A stretch of DNA of 64,000 nt from Dromiciops gliroides (GCF_019393635.1 NC_057866.1:231459359-231523358); one strand, 5' to 3'. Positions 1 to 12,277 are shown, counted from the first letter of the stretch. A program made the numbers and translations. Notes: a model not told the origin generated them from the letters alone.

Positions 1-1195
1 ACCCCTGCTAAATTTATCTAAGTTTAGCTTTAGGAATAATATGTGATAATCCAATAATCCTAATGCTGGCAGCAGAGTCAGAAAATGAGTAAGAAAATAT
101 TATAGAAGGCTAATCATTTTAGTTGACTGTTGCAAAGTTTATTTGTGTAAATTAATGTGACGTGGCCAGAGAACAGACGTTAACTAGTAACTAGAAGAAA
201 AGAACATAGAACACATTTCTTAATTTTCCTGTTTACCTGTTTAGTGTCAATAATAATAAATTTTAAGAGATATCATTCCTCCATAAAAGCCATTAATGCC
301 TATGACTTAGGAAGTATCTATTTCAAACTTCATGAGTGTATTATATTTGAAATGCAGAGGCACTAGATTTGAAATTCAGAGGTACTTTGTTAGGTACTGA
401 GAACTTCACTGAGTCAATTAATCAGAATTAAGTGGGAGTAGAACCCATATACTTCCTTTAATCAGTCCAAGCCATTTCATGAAAGACTCAGTCATGCCTT
501 AAGGAATCTGTATAAAAGGAAGAAGCTATCTCAGAAACACAGAAAGTCTGAGGATCTGGAAGTCGAAAAGAAGTACATGGTTGATGCAGAATTGAATCAA
601 GAACCAGCATCCCTGGGGCAAGTAGTGAAAGGAGAGCAAGTAGAACTGAATTATGGCAGAGAATGGAGATATAGAGCAGGGCATCCTCAAGGCTTTTTGG
701 AGCAGACCTGGCCATGAGTACATCCATCCATTTATTCACTGCAGAAGAGTACTGAGGAAAGTTTTGTTCTCCCACCTCCCCTCCATGGTTATTATTTATT
801 CGTGGACATTATAACATAATCTGTTGTTTCATTACCCGACTGTTTTCAGTTCCAAGTTGGATTTTTGCCTAAATCACAAGGATACCAGGTGTTAACTAAA
901 GGTAGATATCAATGTAAATTTAATCAGAGAGTCTAACCTCTGCCTAAATGTGAGGACTTTTCCTAACTAGGTATTGGGAATGATTATGTTTGAACTCATA
1001 ACTTTTGGTTCAAAATAAAATTCTTAAGGCTTCTGAAGAGGGAACCGCTTGGATCTCAGTTGCCATTAATTAGCAGCATTAGTGACCCTTGAGCTTAAGG
1101 CAAGCTAAAACTATAACAGGATATAATGCATTTTTGTATATTTTAGGTTTTTTTTAATGAGTGTGAGAATAATAAAAAGGTTTGATAGTTGAGAA
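1..1195. other. Intergenic, nothing recognised
   Basis: AT-rich sequence. No exon, RNA gene or repeat family could be assigned by eye. Confidence 0.5.
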
Positions 1196-1199
1196 TAAA

Positions 1200-1510
1200 A
1201 CTGGAAAGGTAGGTTGTGGTTAGGTGGTTTAGTGGTTTAAATGTCAAAGTATATATGATCCTAAAGTAAATAGAGAACCACTGGAGTTTATTAAGTTGTG
1301 GGCTGATATGGTCAAATTTGCATTTTAGGAAAATAATTTTGTCAGCTGAAGGAAGGATGGATTAGATTTGAAGGGACTTGAGTCAGGAAGACTAATTAGG
1401 AGGACACTGGAACAGCCTAGGGGAAATATGACAAAGGCCTAAACTAGGCTGGTGGCTGTGTGAGTAGAGAGGAGACAGATGTAAGAAATCTAGAAAGAGC
1501 ACAACACATT
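1200..1510 (-). repeat. L2 LINE fragment
   Basis: The text (GGATGGATTAGATTTGAAG, later GGAACAGCCTAGG) matches the reverse complement of the L2 ORF2/3' region. Related minus copies are at 32220-32690 and 54255-55915. Old and diverged. Confidence 0.55.
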
Positions 1511-1539
1511 CAGTATATTGTCCTCCTACTTGGTCAGTC

Positions 1540-1775
1540 CATCCTCTGAACAGATGCCAAACTAATGTTTCTAATGTGTGGATATGACCATGTTACTCCT
1601 TTGCTCAAGCAACTTCAGGGGCCCCATCTTGATTTTGGGATAAAATACAAACTTCTCTGGGCTCCACAATTTATCTTCCCAGACTAATTTCTAATTACTT
1701 CCCACTACATACTCTATGTTCTAGGCAAACTTTATTATTTACTTTTCTCCATACATGATATTCTATTTCTTATGA
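1540..1775 (+). repeat. L2/L3 LINE fragment
   Basis: Sense L2-like 3' text: CCATGTTACTCCTTTGCTCA, GATAAAATACAAACTTCTC, then CTACATACTCTATGTTCTAG. The same sentence of sequence appears at 57430-57560. Confidence 0.6.
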
Positions 1776-2514
1776 CAAACGAAAAGTCTAAGACACATAG
1801 TTTTGGGGTAATTAATAGCCAATTTATTGATTGGGTTGGGAAATAATAAATTGAGGTCAATGGGAGGGGGTAGAATGTTTAAATACCCTTGGAAAATGGG
1901 CTGTCCCTGAGGGTGAAAATCATCTTTGGTTAACAATTAATGAGAGATTAAATATTATAGTGAGAGGGGGACTTTTTCTAATGAGGGGCTGGGAGAAGTG
2001 ACTTTGATCATGTTAGCATTTTCACAGATCAGCCTCCAGCAATCTATACAAAAGAATCTATTCTCCATCCAGTCTTACCAGAGTTGAACAATGGGCCAGA
2101 ATTCACCTAGATTAGATTCTCTTTGGCCCTTTAATTAGAAATAAGCTCTCCCATTTGGGTGGGGGTTCTATCCTTCCAAGATTGAGGAGAATATCTTTTT
2201 GTCTTGCCTGTCTTTCATAAGGACTGGGCTTTGAATGAGGAAGTTAAAGGAGAAAAAAACCTGATACTAATAACGAACCTACTAATAATTGGTTATTAAT
2301 AATGAAAAAGAGGATCTTTGGGTCCCATATATAAAATCTATTGTTAATATAAAAAAATAATTTTTCTGTTTCTTTCCACAGCTCATTCCCCATGCTTATA
2401 GCACTCTCCATTCCTTTGGATTCATGATCTTTTTTAGTGCTCAACTTCGGTACATCCCCTATATGAGGTTTTCCTGCCTCCTCCTCTCCCCCTGCCATTC
2501 TATTCTCTCTTGTT
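1776..2514. other. Unassigned AT-rich stretch
   Basis: Contains AATTAATAGCCAATTTATTG and AT-rich text that looks like degraded repeat, but I could not name a family. Confidence 0.4.
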
Positions 2515-2990
2515 TCACATTGCCATCTTATTCATCTTTCCTAAAGCACCAATTTCACTATTGTTCTCTCAGTTAAAGATTTAGAATGATAAAAATCTAT
2601 TAAAAAATAAAGGGGGCAGCTAGGTGGTGCAGTGAAGAAAGCGCTGACCCTGGATTCAGGAGTACCTGAGTTCAAATCTGGCCTCAGACACTTGACACTT
2701 ACTAGCTGTGTGACTCTGGGCAAGTCACTTAACCCTCATTGCCCCACCCAAAAATAAATAAATAAATTAATAAATTTAAAAAAATAAAAAGATTTACAGT
2801 GGCTCCCAATGTCACTTTCTATCTTCTATTTTGTATTATTACTTGTTTTATTTGAAGCTTGTCTTTTCTTCCCAAATAGATCTATAAGTACTTGGAGTGA
2901 AGAGTTGTACCTTGCATTTCTTTATATTCTGCCCAGAGTTCAACACTATGTTTTGTACTTTATGAGTCCTTAATGAATACTTCTATATGA
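2515..2990 (+). repeat. L2/L3 LINE 3' end, split by a SINE
   Basis: Before the SINE: CTTTCCTAAAGCACCAATTT. After it: CAGTGGCTCCCAATGTCAC, then the 3' tail with TGAGTCCTTAATGAATACTT. The SINE at 2613-2790 interrupts it, so the LINE is older. Confidence 0.6.
2613..2790 (+). repeat. WSINE1-type SINE
   Basis: Head GGGGCAGCTAGGTGGTGCAG, centre TGGCCTCAGACACTTGACAC, 3' part CAAGTCACTTAACCCTCATT, then a long A-rich tail (AAATAAATAAATAAATTAAT and on). Confidence 0.88.
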
Positions 2991-2999
2991 ATGAAGATG

Positions 3000-4198
3000 G
3001 TAAGAAATATATACAGAAGGCCAGAAAATAACAACCTAAGTTCTTAAATTTAGAGTAGTTATTATATACCTTAAAAAAACCAACACCCTAAGAAGTATAG
3101 ACAAGATTTTCATTAAACTGAAAGACAGATGCTAAACCACTTTGCCTGCTATTAATTTGTTTTGATTGGCATTATAATCTCATAAATTTGACTCTTCTGA
3201 GATAAAGTTTTGGAAATATTTCCATAAATTCCAGAAAGTGATTTTTTCTGATTTGAATGACCATGGATTCATTTAACCTTGTCTAATCAATCACAACATT
3301 CTCCCTTTTACATGAAAAACAGTTTGAAAACATCTAAATTATTCTGTTCTTGTTTTGTGTGCTTCCAATGTGCTTCTAGTAAACATTTACTTGTCTAAGC
3401 CCTAAAATTTTTCCATGATTGGCTTTTCCTACTCAGAGGACACACATATGTTAGTCATCACTATTAAGAGTTAACTATATTGACAGGGCTAAAGTAGGCT
3501 GACAAGAGTGGCCTATGAAATAGTTATTCTAAATGTGTCGGATTATGTATTAGATACCTCAGATTGAGAGGAAACAGAGAAGTGTAGCTAATTTGAAACA
3601 TATTTCTCAGAAAGAAAAAATTTTCATCATTTACCAGTCCCTAAAAAAATCTACCATTTTATAAATGCCACAGAGCAATAATGCATCTAGAACCAGACAT
3701 CAGGAATATTTGATCCTATCTGAAGAATCTATAGATCATCAAAAATTAGCCCACGACTTAGTCTCAGAGGGGATCTGTCTTGTTGAAACATCTGATCTTG
3801 AAAGGTTAATGGAACAATTAAACTTCTTTTCCTACAATGAGGAAACAAAGCATCATATAACCACTGTGATATGTGCACAAAAAGGGATTTATTTTCCTAC
3901 ATGAGTGGGTACAAGTGCCACCATTTGACCATCATCAGTCTTGTTTGGAGTCTATAACCTAGGTAACACAGAGAAAAACTAATAACCTCTCCTTGTTAGG
4001 AGTTTATAGCCCAGCCAACCTAGAGAAGAATGGCTAACAAGGAAGTCTACCTCAAATTATGTCCCTCTTCAGAAGCATTGAACTCTATAGAACAGGGGCT
4101 CTGGTTCATGGATAGATTTCAGGGTGGAGTCCACAAACCTGGATTGGAAAAAATTACGTCTTTATTTTCCCTAACTTCTAACTGAAATTGAACATTTT
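3000..4198. other. Unassigned intergenic DNA with one small ORF
   Basis: No repeat family assigned. A 79-codon ATG-to-stop frame sits at 3665-3904 on + (starts MPQSNNASRTRHQEYLILSE). It is hydrophilic and predicted helical by eye (SDLERLMEQLNFF). I do not recognise it, see no splice sites that would extend it, and such a length arises by chance in 64 kb. Confidence 0.3.
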
Positions 4199-4209
4199 CT
4201 TCAATTATC

Positions 4210-4361
4210 TTTTTTTTTTTTTTTTAGTGAGGCAATTGGAGTTAAGTGACTTGCCCTGGGTCACACAGCTACTAAGTGTTAAGTGTCTGAGGTCGGATTT
4301 GAACTCAGGTACTCCTGACTCCAGGGCCGGTGCTCTATCCACTGCACCATCTAGCTGCCCC
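4210..4361 (-). repeat. WSINE1-type SINE with 10-bp target-site duplication
   Basis: Reverse-complement copy: poly-T, then GTGAGGCAATTGGAGTTAAG, ending CTAGCTGCCCC. Flanked by the direct repeat TTCAATTATC at 4200-4209 and 4362-4371, so both ends are complete. Confidence 0.93.
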
Positions 4362-4371
4362 TTCAATTATC

Positions 4372-5738
4372 ATTTAAAAAAATTATATCATTATTCTGAG
4401 AAAGGATTCAGAAGTTAATCACACTGCCAAAAGGGTCAATGACACAAAAATGGTTAAGAGCTCCTGCTATGGGGTGTTCAAGCAATAGGTAGAAAGAATT
4501 TTAAAACTCTCTCCAACATATGACTTGTACCTTTATGAAAATCTCAGTCACAAAATCATGGGTCTGGAATGAGCTCTCTTTATGTTTTAAATCAGAAGTG
4601 AGCTTAGATTAGTCAAGTAAACATATGTGTGTATTTATAATTTTGTATAAACAAAATCTGTGATAAAATTGAATAAATCTACTATTTCCTTTATATTATC
4701 CATGGGGGACAAAGGGTTTAGCAGGAATACGTCTAAGAGATGGGGAGCTTATGCCCCTCCCTCCAGTGTTTCTAGGATCTTCTGGAAATTTCAAGGCTAT
4801 TTGCATGACTTGAGGGCTAGCTGATAGGGGCTTGATGGTAACTGAAGTGAAAACTAAAAAAGGATCACCCCTGTGCTGATTCCTAGCCTCAGAGAAGCTC
4901 ATTAAGAAGTATGAAAGGTATGTGGAGCATATAATCTGCCCTCTGAACTGAGGAAGAAGTGACAAGAATCTCTGGTCCAACATGTCTTCAGACTTTGTGC
5001 TGTTCAGCCTCAAAGTGGGAGGATGCTTCCCAAAGGAGAAAAGCAACAATAGGCACCACAGAAAGCAGTAGCAGAAGGCAAAACTACAATATATAACAAC
5101 CATGATAGAAAGTAATGACATATGACAGTGGTCACTGGAGTGGATGAGGGGTAGAGTTGAGAAGCAGAGGATTCTGTGGAAGATGCCAAGGAGCTATGGG
5201 AATTTAAAGTTGTGTGAACTCCTACAGGAGGAATGCCATACAAAGTTGATGCCTTCTTAAAACCTTTCCTCCAGAGAGGAGCAGTTTTCCAGGGACTTGT
5301 TCTTCCCCCATTGGCTTATAAGTATGTAGGAGTTTGTGCCCATTTGTGTATTGGAGGAGAGCAACAGGATGATTTCATTACTTTATTTCACTGTTATTTA
5401 GTTGCTATTCTAGCCCAATAAAATAAAATACTTTGCTATTTGATTTATGACTTCTCTCTAGTCTCTTGGTAGAGAATATGGGGGCACAAGCTGAATATTA
5501 GCCCCAACTTTTTTTTCAGTATAATAAAGTAATAGTGAATTCCTATAGTTGAACAGAATCCTCATGAAGTTATAGCAGAAAGAATGAAGTTAAAGATAGA
5601 GATCTTCGGTTAGATCTTGGGTTGCCTAGTTATTTTCTATCTATGTGCCTAAGTGTTCTTTTTAGGGAATGGTATCTGGAGGGGTCATCAAGATGGTTGG
5701 TGAGGAGGTATGGAGATATACAAATAAATGGTTTACAA
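4372..5738. other. Unassigned intergenic DNA
   Basis: A 141-codon frame on the minus strand (4696-5121) and a 62-codon frame on plus (5233-5421) overlap in opposite directions and match no family I know. AATAAAATAAAATAC near 5417 resembles a poly(A) signal, so this may be an old retroelement. Undecided. Confidence 0.3.
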
Positions 5739-5888
5739 GGGGGCACAGTGGATAAAGCACCGGCCCTGGATTCAGGAGGACCTGAGTTCAAATCTGACCT
5801 CAGACACTTGATACTTACTAGCTGTGTGACCCTGGGCTAGTCACTTAACCCCAATTGCCTCACAAAAACAAACAAACAAAAAAAAGTA
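5739..5888 (+). repeat. WSINE1-type SINE, head shortened
   Basis: Begins GGGGGCACAGTGGATAAAGC, so about 10 bases of the head are missing. Then ACCTGAGTTCAAATCTGACC, AACCCCAATTGCCTCACAAA and an AAAC-rich tail. Confidence 0.88.
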
Positions 5889-6469
5889 CTACATTGGAGT
5901 TATATGAGTCAAAAGATGGTAAACCCTCCTAGGCCCTCTGCAGGACTGGGTTTTAAGCCATTTTAAACTCATAGAAGATTTGATTTGAAGTAATGTTGCT
6001 CCAGGGATGGAAGAAGGAAACCGATGAAGATCTCCAGTTGGGAGAGTTTTAATAACAAAATTAGAAAATCAGGAGTAAGGAGCATAGGAGGAGTTCATGG
6101 AATTTTAGGATTGGGTGGGATCAATTAGCCCAAACTACTCAAGTTACAGATAAGAAAGTTGAGGCTCAGAGACTTCTCAAAACAAATTACTGGCCAATTT
6201 CTTGTCTTTTGGGACAAGGAATTAGACCTATGGCTTGAATTCAACTTAACTACCATATTGTTAGTTTCCATAATGCTAGTGTAACATATGAAGTATCCCC
6301 CATCTAATAAAATAGGTACCCCAGATTCAAGATAGTCTCTCTCTAGATCTGTAGACATGCAAAACAAAGCTCACAAGCCTTCAACATGCCTATTTGTACA
6401 AGTCAACCAGAGAATGAAATTAATTCAAGCAAAGACATTTAATGAAATAGCATAGTTTCAAAAAATTAC

Positions 6470-6745
6470 CAACAAGCATTTTGTTATATCTACTATGTGA
6501 GAAAGACAAAAGTAAAACAGTCCCTATCTTCTATTTGTTATATTTGGTTTGAGGAAACAGTTGTAGATAGATACAAAATAGATATCAAGTATTTGGGAAG
6601 GTCCTTGGAGCTGGGGAGAGGGATAAGAAAAGGTTTCATGTAGAAGGGGAACCGGAGCTGAATTTTGAGGGAAACTAGCTACTTGAAGGAGTGTAAATGA
6701 GGAAGGAGAGCATTGCCAGACATGGGGTACAGTAGCTTCAAGTCA
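6470..6745 (-). repeat. L2 LINE 3' end
   Basis: Reverse-complement L2 pattern: AAGCATTTTGTTATATCTAC (from AGCATTTATTAAGTGCTTAC), ACAGTCCCTATCTTC, then GGAGAGCATTGCCAGACATG. Confidence 0.5.
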
Positions 6746-6837
6746 AAGAAGTAAGAAATTGAGGAAAGTAGAAATAAACCATCTTCCTCATAAACGCAGA
6801 GAATATTCTCCCACACATTTGCACAACAGGAGAAGAA

Positions 6838-7080
6838 GACAAGCATTTATTAAGCCCTTATTATGTGTCAGGCACTATGCTAAATACTTTACATTAATTT
6901 ACTTTAATGCTTCACAACTCTGGGAGATAGGTGCTATTATTATCCCCATTTTACAGATGAAGAAACAGAGACAAACTGCTGTGAAGGGACTCGCCCAAGG
7001 TCACCCATCTAGGAAATGTCTGAGGCTGTATTTGAAATTAGGTTTTCCTGACTCTAAGGCCAGCACTCTATCCATTAGTG
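6838..7080 (-). repeat. MIR-type CORE-SINE
   Basis: Antisense MIR order: TTATGTGTCAGGCACTATGC, ATCCCCATTTTACAGATGAA, CTCGCCCAAGGTCACCCATC, GCCAGCACTCTATCCATTAG. Confidence 0.75.
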
Positions 7081-8355
7081 GAAACAGTGACCACACAAAG
7101 AGGGAACACATGCATAGGAACAATTTGTATTTCTGATGGAACATGGCCTCCCATGTCTTCTGGTTATATCATTGCAGTGACATCAATGGGTCTTCTCCCA
7201 CACTGGTCTCCTGTAGTATGGAGTCTGCTTGGCATAGGGAAATGGCAGGGAGTCTTTGCTGTACATTGCTTCCCTTTGGTCTCAAGCAGCTATTGCTTGA
7301 TGGTGTTTCACTGATGCCGTGATCACTGCTGATCAGCGGCAGTCATGGCTCCACAGGACGTGAGATTGAGGAGTTTCTCGACTTCAAGTCTCTAGCTTCA
7401 GTTGGAATCTTCAGCATACTCTTCCTCAGAAGAGTATATTAGGAAGAGAAGGTCCTCACACAGGCAGGGATCAAACCAGTAAAAAAAAAAATCCCATAAT
7501 GGCTTGAATTTTTCTTCTCCATAAGGGGAGTGTCTCAGTTGTCAGACCCTTAGCTATAATGGGCATTTTCTCTCAAAAAAGGAGATTCCTTGCCCCAGGA
7601 GACAACTTCAGAGAACACAGAACAGTCAGACATCTAAGTAGTTTCCCATAGGCTTTAAATTTATTTTTAACCTTAATTTCCTGCTCACCGAGGGTCATGT
7701 CTCTGTCTCTAGCTGCTATGGTTAGAAAATCTTTGCAACTTCCATATACTGTCTGTTCAATAAACTGCACCCATTCAGTTTTGTCTTAGAGGCTCTCCAC
7801 TCTTTCCACAAGGGTGAGGGCAGAGGTCCCATAGTTTTTTCCCTTAATCTCAATATTTTTTCACCCCCTTTAACATGAGCACTTTTATTTGTACTGGTCT
7901 TAAGTGAATGTACAGGTAAAGCTCCTCCCTTCCCCCATTAATCTCATTGAACTCCCCAGGAGACTATAAAAAGTCTATATTGGAGGACCAGGGAAGGAAA
8001 AAAGGTAGCCATTATGGCTTATAATAATTAAAAAAAAAACAGGCATTAAGGCAGAAGACACAAAAGTCTTTTTTAAGGATTACATAATTTATATGCAAGC
8101 AATACCACTACCTCCTCCATCACCCTTCCCCTCCCTTGCTAGAATTTATGTAATTAGCTCCTTTTTATAAAGCAGAGCATTCTTCATAGAGAAAAGCAAT
8201 TCCTTGTAATAAATATTTGGTATTTTTTTTAAAGTACAATAAGTGTCTTGAAAATGCATTGTAGAACTTTGGAGATGTTTGTCTCCAACAAACTTAAATT
8301 ACTGCTCATCACCTTTACTATTCCAGTTTTTAAATACTAATTCAAATGTCCCTAA
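7081..8355. other. Unassigned intergenic DNA
   Basis: No exon found. The part from 7570 to 7880 has a TCAATAAACTGCACCCATTC segment that could be a degraded retroelement end, but I cannot name it. Confidence 0.3.
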
Positions 8356-8458
8356 AAAATGAAAGGAAGAAAGGAGGAAGGGAAAAGGAAGAAAAGAGAA
8401 AAAGAATAAAAGGAAGGGAAGAAGGAAAGGAGGGAGGGAGGGAAGGAGGAAGGAAGAC
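8356..8458. repeat. Polypurine (GGAA/GAAGG) tract
   Basis: Nearly unbroken purines on the + strand for about 100 bases, such as GGAGGGAGGGAGGGAAGGAG. Confidence 0.9.
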
Positions 8459-8711
8459 ATGCCAATCTCATTTCTTTGGGAGGTAATTATCATGTCATAC
8501 TCTTTAACAAGAAACCTCCCCTCCACTCCCCCAGCAGAACCCCAACAGAAACAATAAGCTGTTTAGAAGCATCTGGCTCCAAGAAACTATAGCAAGAGCA
8601 GTAAAAGAGCAGTTTCAAACCTTTTCAGGCTTTGAGGCCCATTATAGACAAGCATAACTATCTCTGTCTTGATATATTTGAACTAATGTGACAAGTGGAT
8701 AAAAATGGTAC

Positions 8712-8713
<2 letters not shown>

Positions 8714-8745
<32 letters not shown>
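8714..8745. repeat. (GT)n microsatellite
   Basis: About 16 perfect GT units abutting the SINE at 8746, in the place where its poly-T tail would be. Confidence 0.95.
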
Positions 8746-8748
<3 letters not shown>

Positions 8749-8877
8749 CAATTGGGGTTAAGTGACTTGCCCAGGGTCACACAGCTAGTAAGTGTTAAGT
8801 GTCTGAGGCCAGATTTGAACTCAGGTACTCCTGAATCCAGGGCCGGTGCTCTATCCACTGCGCCATCTAGCTGCCCC
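8746..8877 (-). repeat. WSINE1-type SINE
   Basis: GAGGCAATTGGGGTTAAGTG, then AGTAAGTGTTAAGTGTCTGA, ending CATCTAGCTGCCCC. Close to the family consensus. Confidence 0.92.
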
Positions 8878-10095
8878 AGGATCTAAGTTTTTAAGTCTCC
8901 TTACTCCAAGTACAGACTCTTTCTTCTCTGCCACCTTATAGCTCTTAAATTTACAGATTTAAATAAAGTGTTAACTTCTCTACTTTCTCTTCTCTTGGAT
9001 AAATATCCCAGTTTTTCAAAATATATTTTATTGATCTCAATTGGGCTCTATAAATGATCATATATTTTATAATAAATAATAGTGTGTAAAATGAAACACT
9101 ATAAGCCCTGTACCAGATGACTTTGGGTGAGGACCTGAGCTAGATGCTGAGGAAACATTAAAAAAAAAAGGAATCAGTTCCTTCCAGAGCTATAACTAGT
9201 ATAGTAGAATCTGCCTTGGAGTGAGCAGTGTAGAAGATATCCTTGAATCAACATTTTAAGACAAGTTTAGCAGTTGGTCACAGATGTGGAAGACTTTGGT
9301 TGGGAGGAAGGGGGAGGGACCTTGGCTCTCAGGACACAGGGCCCCATGGTGGGCAGAGCTGCCTTTGGATAAAGGCTGTTGGGGAAGGCACTAGGGTTGG
9401 CCTGGCTGGGGAAGCTCTCACTTGAGGTGTAGGTAATAATGGTAAAGAGGAGAAATGGGCCACATGACAGATTATTATTTTAACTAATTCTAAGCTTAGA
9501 TGTTTCTACTTGCTGAAAGAGCACCCTCTAAATTTGGTCATTATGGGGCAAAATTCTGTTTGGCCTGAACTAATCACGGCTCTGGTCTCTGGGAATCTAG
9601 GGACCTTGATGCCAGTTTTTCTAAAAATATTCTGGAGGGTTATACATGACACAATTGAGTCAAGACATTCTTGAAGATAATTTGTCTCTAATCTTTTCAT
9701 CTCAAGTTTGATACTTGACATATTTACATGTACATTTTTTAAGTGGGTTGGGCATACTTTGTTCCTAATTTTCCTGACCTCAGCTAAAAGTACCCTGCTG
9801 GGAATGATCTTGCAAAGAAGAAAACAGAAGAATAAAATGTTGATCAGAGCAAAAGGGTTGGAATGAACAAGGTAGGCAATATTGTTCTACTTGGCTTGCC
9901 GTAACCTCAGTGGATAGATTTGTGAGTGAGAGTAGGGGGTAAGTGGGATTGAAGAAAATGAACCAATGACTCCATAAAATGATGACTTTTATAACTAGTT
10001 CTGGGTAAGGCACAGTTTTATCTAATGCAACATTCCTACTCCCTACTCCCAGGTGACTCAACTAGTACAGATAAGTAAAAAAAATGTAATTTGAG
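8878..10095. other. Unassigned intergenic DNA
   Basis: No exon or nameable repeat seen. Confidence 0.4.
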
Positions 10096-10265
10096 AGGAA
10101 AGAGAGCATTAAACAATGGGGTATCAAGAAAGGCTTCACAGAAGAGGTGGGTTTTGAGAAAAAAGAAAGATTCTGACAAGTAGAAAGAAGGAAGAGATAT
10201 TATTTCAGTATGGAGGATATATTGGAGGCAGGATATGGAACATGGAGTTTAGGGACCATAGTAAT
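10096..10265 (-). repeat. L2 LINE fragment
   Basis: AAGAAAGGCTTCACAGAAGA and GGTGGGTTTTGAG match the antisense L2 phrase 'aaggcttc..gaggtgg.attttgag'. Old. Confidence 0.45.
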
Positions 10266-10494
10266 ACCATTTTGTCAGAATGTAGAGTGTGTAAATGGGT
10301 AAAATACAAAATATAGCTTGCTTCTCTCACAACAGCTAGTTTATTCCATGATACCATATTTGGAATAAATAGTATGAACTGCTTTCTTGGGCTTCCGAGG
10401 ATGTGCTGAAGGGTGGGCCAGATGAAATGACAAATAAAGATTGTCTAGTTTGCTATAGTTCATTTGTGGGCTAATTGCAAGATGGGGATAGTAT

Positions 10495-10640
10495 AAAGAT
10501 TTCTGAATTTTTCAGAGGGCTTGTGTTCAAAATCCCAGTTTTGCTACTTAATACCTCTTAATCCTTAATACTTTACCTAGGGCAAATCATTTAATTTCTC
10601 TGGATCTCCATTTCCTCATCTCTACAAGGTAGGGCCTACT
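10495..10640 (+). repeat. MIR-type SINE
   Basis: Sense MIR order: TTTTGCTACTTAATACCTC, AGGGCAAATCATTTAATTTC, CTGGATCTCCATTTCCTCAT. Confidence 0.55.
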
Positions 10641-10959
10641 TTGTATACAGCACACTGTGCCACAAAGACAAAACTGAAACAAACTCTTCTTAAGGAGTTT
10701 AAATGTTATTGGGAAAACTTATTTATTGAAACATTCCACCTTACAGATGAAAATACAGAAAAAAAGCAAGATTTTGGTTCTAAAAAAGAATCAAATGGAA
10801 TTAAATGGAATTAAAAAATGCTTCTGAGTAAACGCAGTGAGATAAAAACAATGTGTGACAGACATTGGATATCACTCTATTATTTGGAATTTTAAAATTT
10901 TAGCTTCCATTTGTTCACTTCCTTTTAGGAGCATTGATCTAAACCTGCAGTGAACCTCT

Positions 10960-11110
10960 TTATCTGTTGGGGAATTGCTCAGAGTTCATCTAGACTAGCC
11001 TCCTCATTGGGCCTCATATGAGGAAATAAATTCACAGTTTAAATAACTCACTCAAGGTCACACAGGTGGTAAAAGACAGAGTCAGGATTCCAACTGAGAG
11101 CCTCTAAACT
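10960..11110 (-). repeat. MIR/MIR3-type SINE
   Basis: CATATGAGGAAATAAATTCA then CTCACTCAAGGTCACACAGG, the antisense MIR core. Confidence 0.6.
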
Positions 11111-11984
11111 ACATATCCATCTCTCTTTTTGCATACTTTTGTGCATTTTTTAATATCAATGATGCATCCCACACCCCCATTTCCATAAAATGTTTTCATA
11201 GCAAACAAAAACAGTTAAGCAAAACAAAGAGACACAAGGACTATCACTTATAGCATATGCAACAGTTCACATCTCTAATCCAACACTTCTCTTCCAAGAG
11301 TGTACTTCATCATGTTTTCTGGATCCCAATCAGGGGAGTGCTGGTAAATGTTTAACAATCAGCTCTCTGGGAAAAAAATATGATCCAATGGCTCACTTAA
11401 TTCTAGATCAGGGCTTTAAAACTTTTTCTATTCCTTTTTGCCAGAGAAATTTTTATATGACCCAGGTATCTAGGTATATAAAATAGAAATATATAACTTT
11501 TTACTGTTGTCAAATTTTGTAAAACCCCCACATTCAATGGGGTCAAGACCCACAGTTTAAGAAGCTAAGGTTTGGATAATATTTAAAACACTAATCAAGC
11601 TCTGATTTATAGAGTTTGCCGATTTGGGAGCCATAAATGCTCACACTGAAAATTTAATCAATTTGAGCTGGTTCCAGCACCTCCCCTGATTAGATAGTGT
11701 ATATAGTCTAGATTCTGATGTCCTTTAGTATTGTTTTCATTTGATTTGTTCATTTCTTTAAAAACCTGAACCTGCAACCATTTGGCCAGAGCTCTGGGGT
11801 AAAGTCTGAGCAGGGGGCAGAAGCTTTAGTTGTTTGGCTACCTTAAGGCCAAACTGAATGTTGTTTTGTGTTCTGGTTCATGAGAATTACACATTAATTT
11901 CCATCCTTAAAAAATTTTTGAAAATCCCATTTCTTTATTATAAGCTTTGCCACTAAGATCATTCTTTGGAACAACTTTTTAAAG

Positions 11985-11985
<1 letters not shown>
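11111..11985. other. Mostly unassigned intergenic DNA
   Basis: Apart from the MITE-like repeat at 11409-11568, nothing could be assigned. Confidence 0.4.
11409..11568 (+). repeat. hAT-type MITE, older copy
   Basis: Starts CAGGGCTTTAAAACTTTTTC and ends CCCACAGTTTAAGAAGCTAA. It is the same family as 19724-19907, in the opposite orientation, sharing the phrases GAGAAATTTTTATATGACCC and CCCCACATTCAATGGGGTC. Ends are less well kept and the target duplication is unclear. Confidence 0.7.

Positions 11986-11987
<2 letters not shown>

Positions 11988-12026
<39 letters not shown>
11988..12026. repeat. (CA)n microsatellite
   Basis: About 19 perfect CA units. Confidence 0.97.
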
Positions 12027-12029
<3 letters not shown>

Positions 12030-12059
12030 TCAGGTTCTTTTTTGTTTGTTTAGCCAATC

Positions 12060-12277
12060 TAATCCTTATTAGATACATTAACTTGTATTGTTGTTTAGTC
12101 TTCTTGGCAAGGACACTGGGGTGTTTGGCCATTTCCTTCTCCAATAGATTAAGGCAAACAGAGGTTAAGTCACTTTCTTAGGGTCACATTGCTGGTAAGT
12201 ATCTGAGGCTGGATTTGAACTCAGGTCTTACTGACTCCAGACCCAACACTTTATCCATTGAGACATCTTCCTGCCTC
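12060..12277 (-). repeat. MAR1-like CORE-SINE
   Basis: Antisense order: TTCTTGGCAAGGACACTGGG, GCCATTTCCTTCTCCAATAG, GATTTGAACTCAGGTCTTAC, TTATCCATTGAGACATCTTC. This longer SINE carries the TGGCAAACCACTCCAG segment that WSINE1 lacks. Confidence 0.75.

Noticed and set aside
4210-4361. tRNA gene, because the SINE has tRNA-like A/B box text
   Set aside because: The GTTCAAATC box belongs to a tRNA-derived SINE. No cloverleaf with intact acceptor stem could be drawn, and the sequence recurs as a repeat.
4696-5121. 141-codon minus-strand frame with a hydrophobic N-terminus
   Set aside because: No family recognised, no promoter or splice context, and another frame overlaps it in antiparallel. Left as unassigned DNA.
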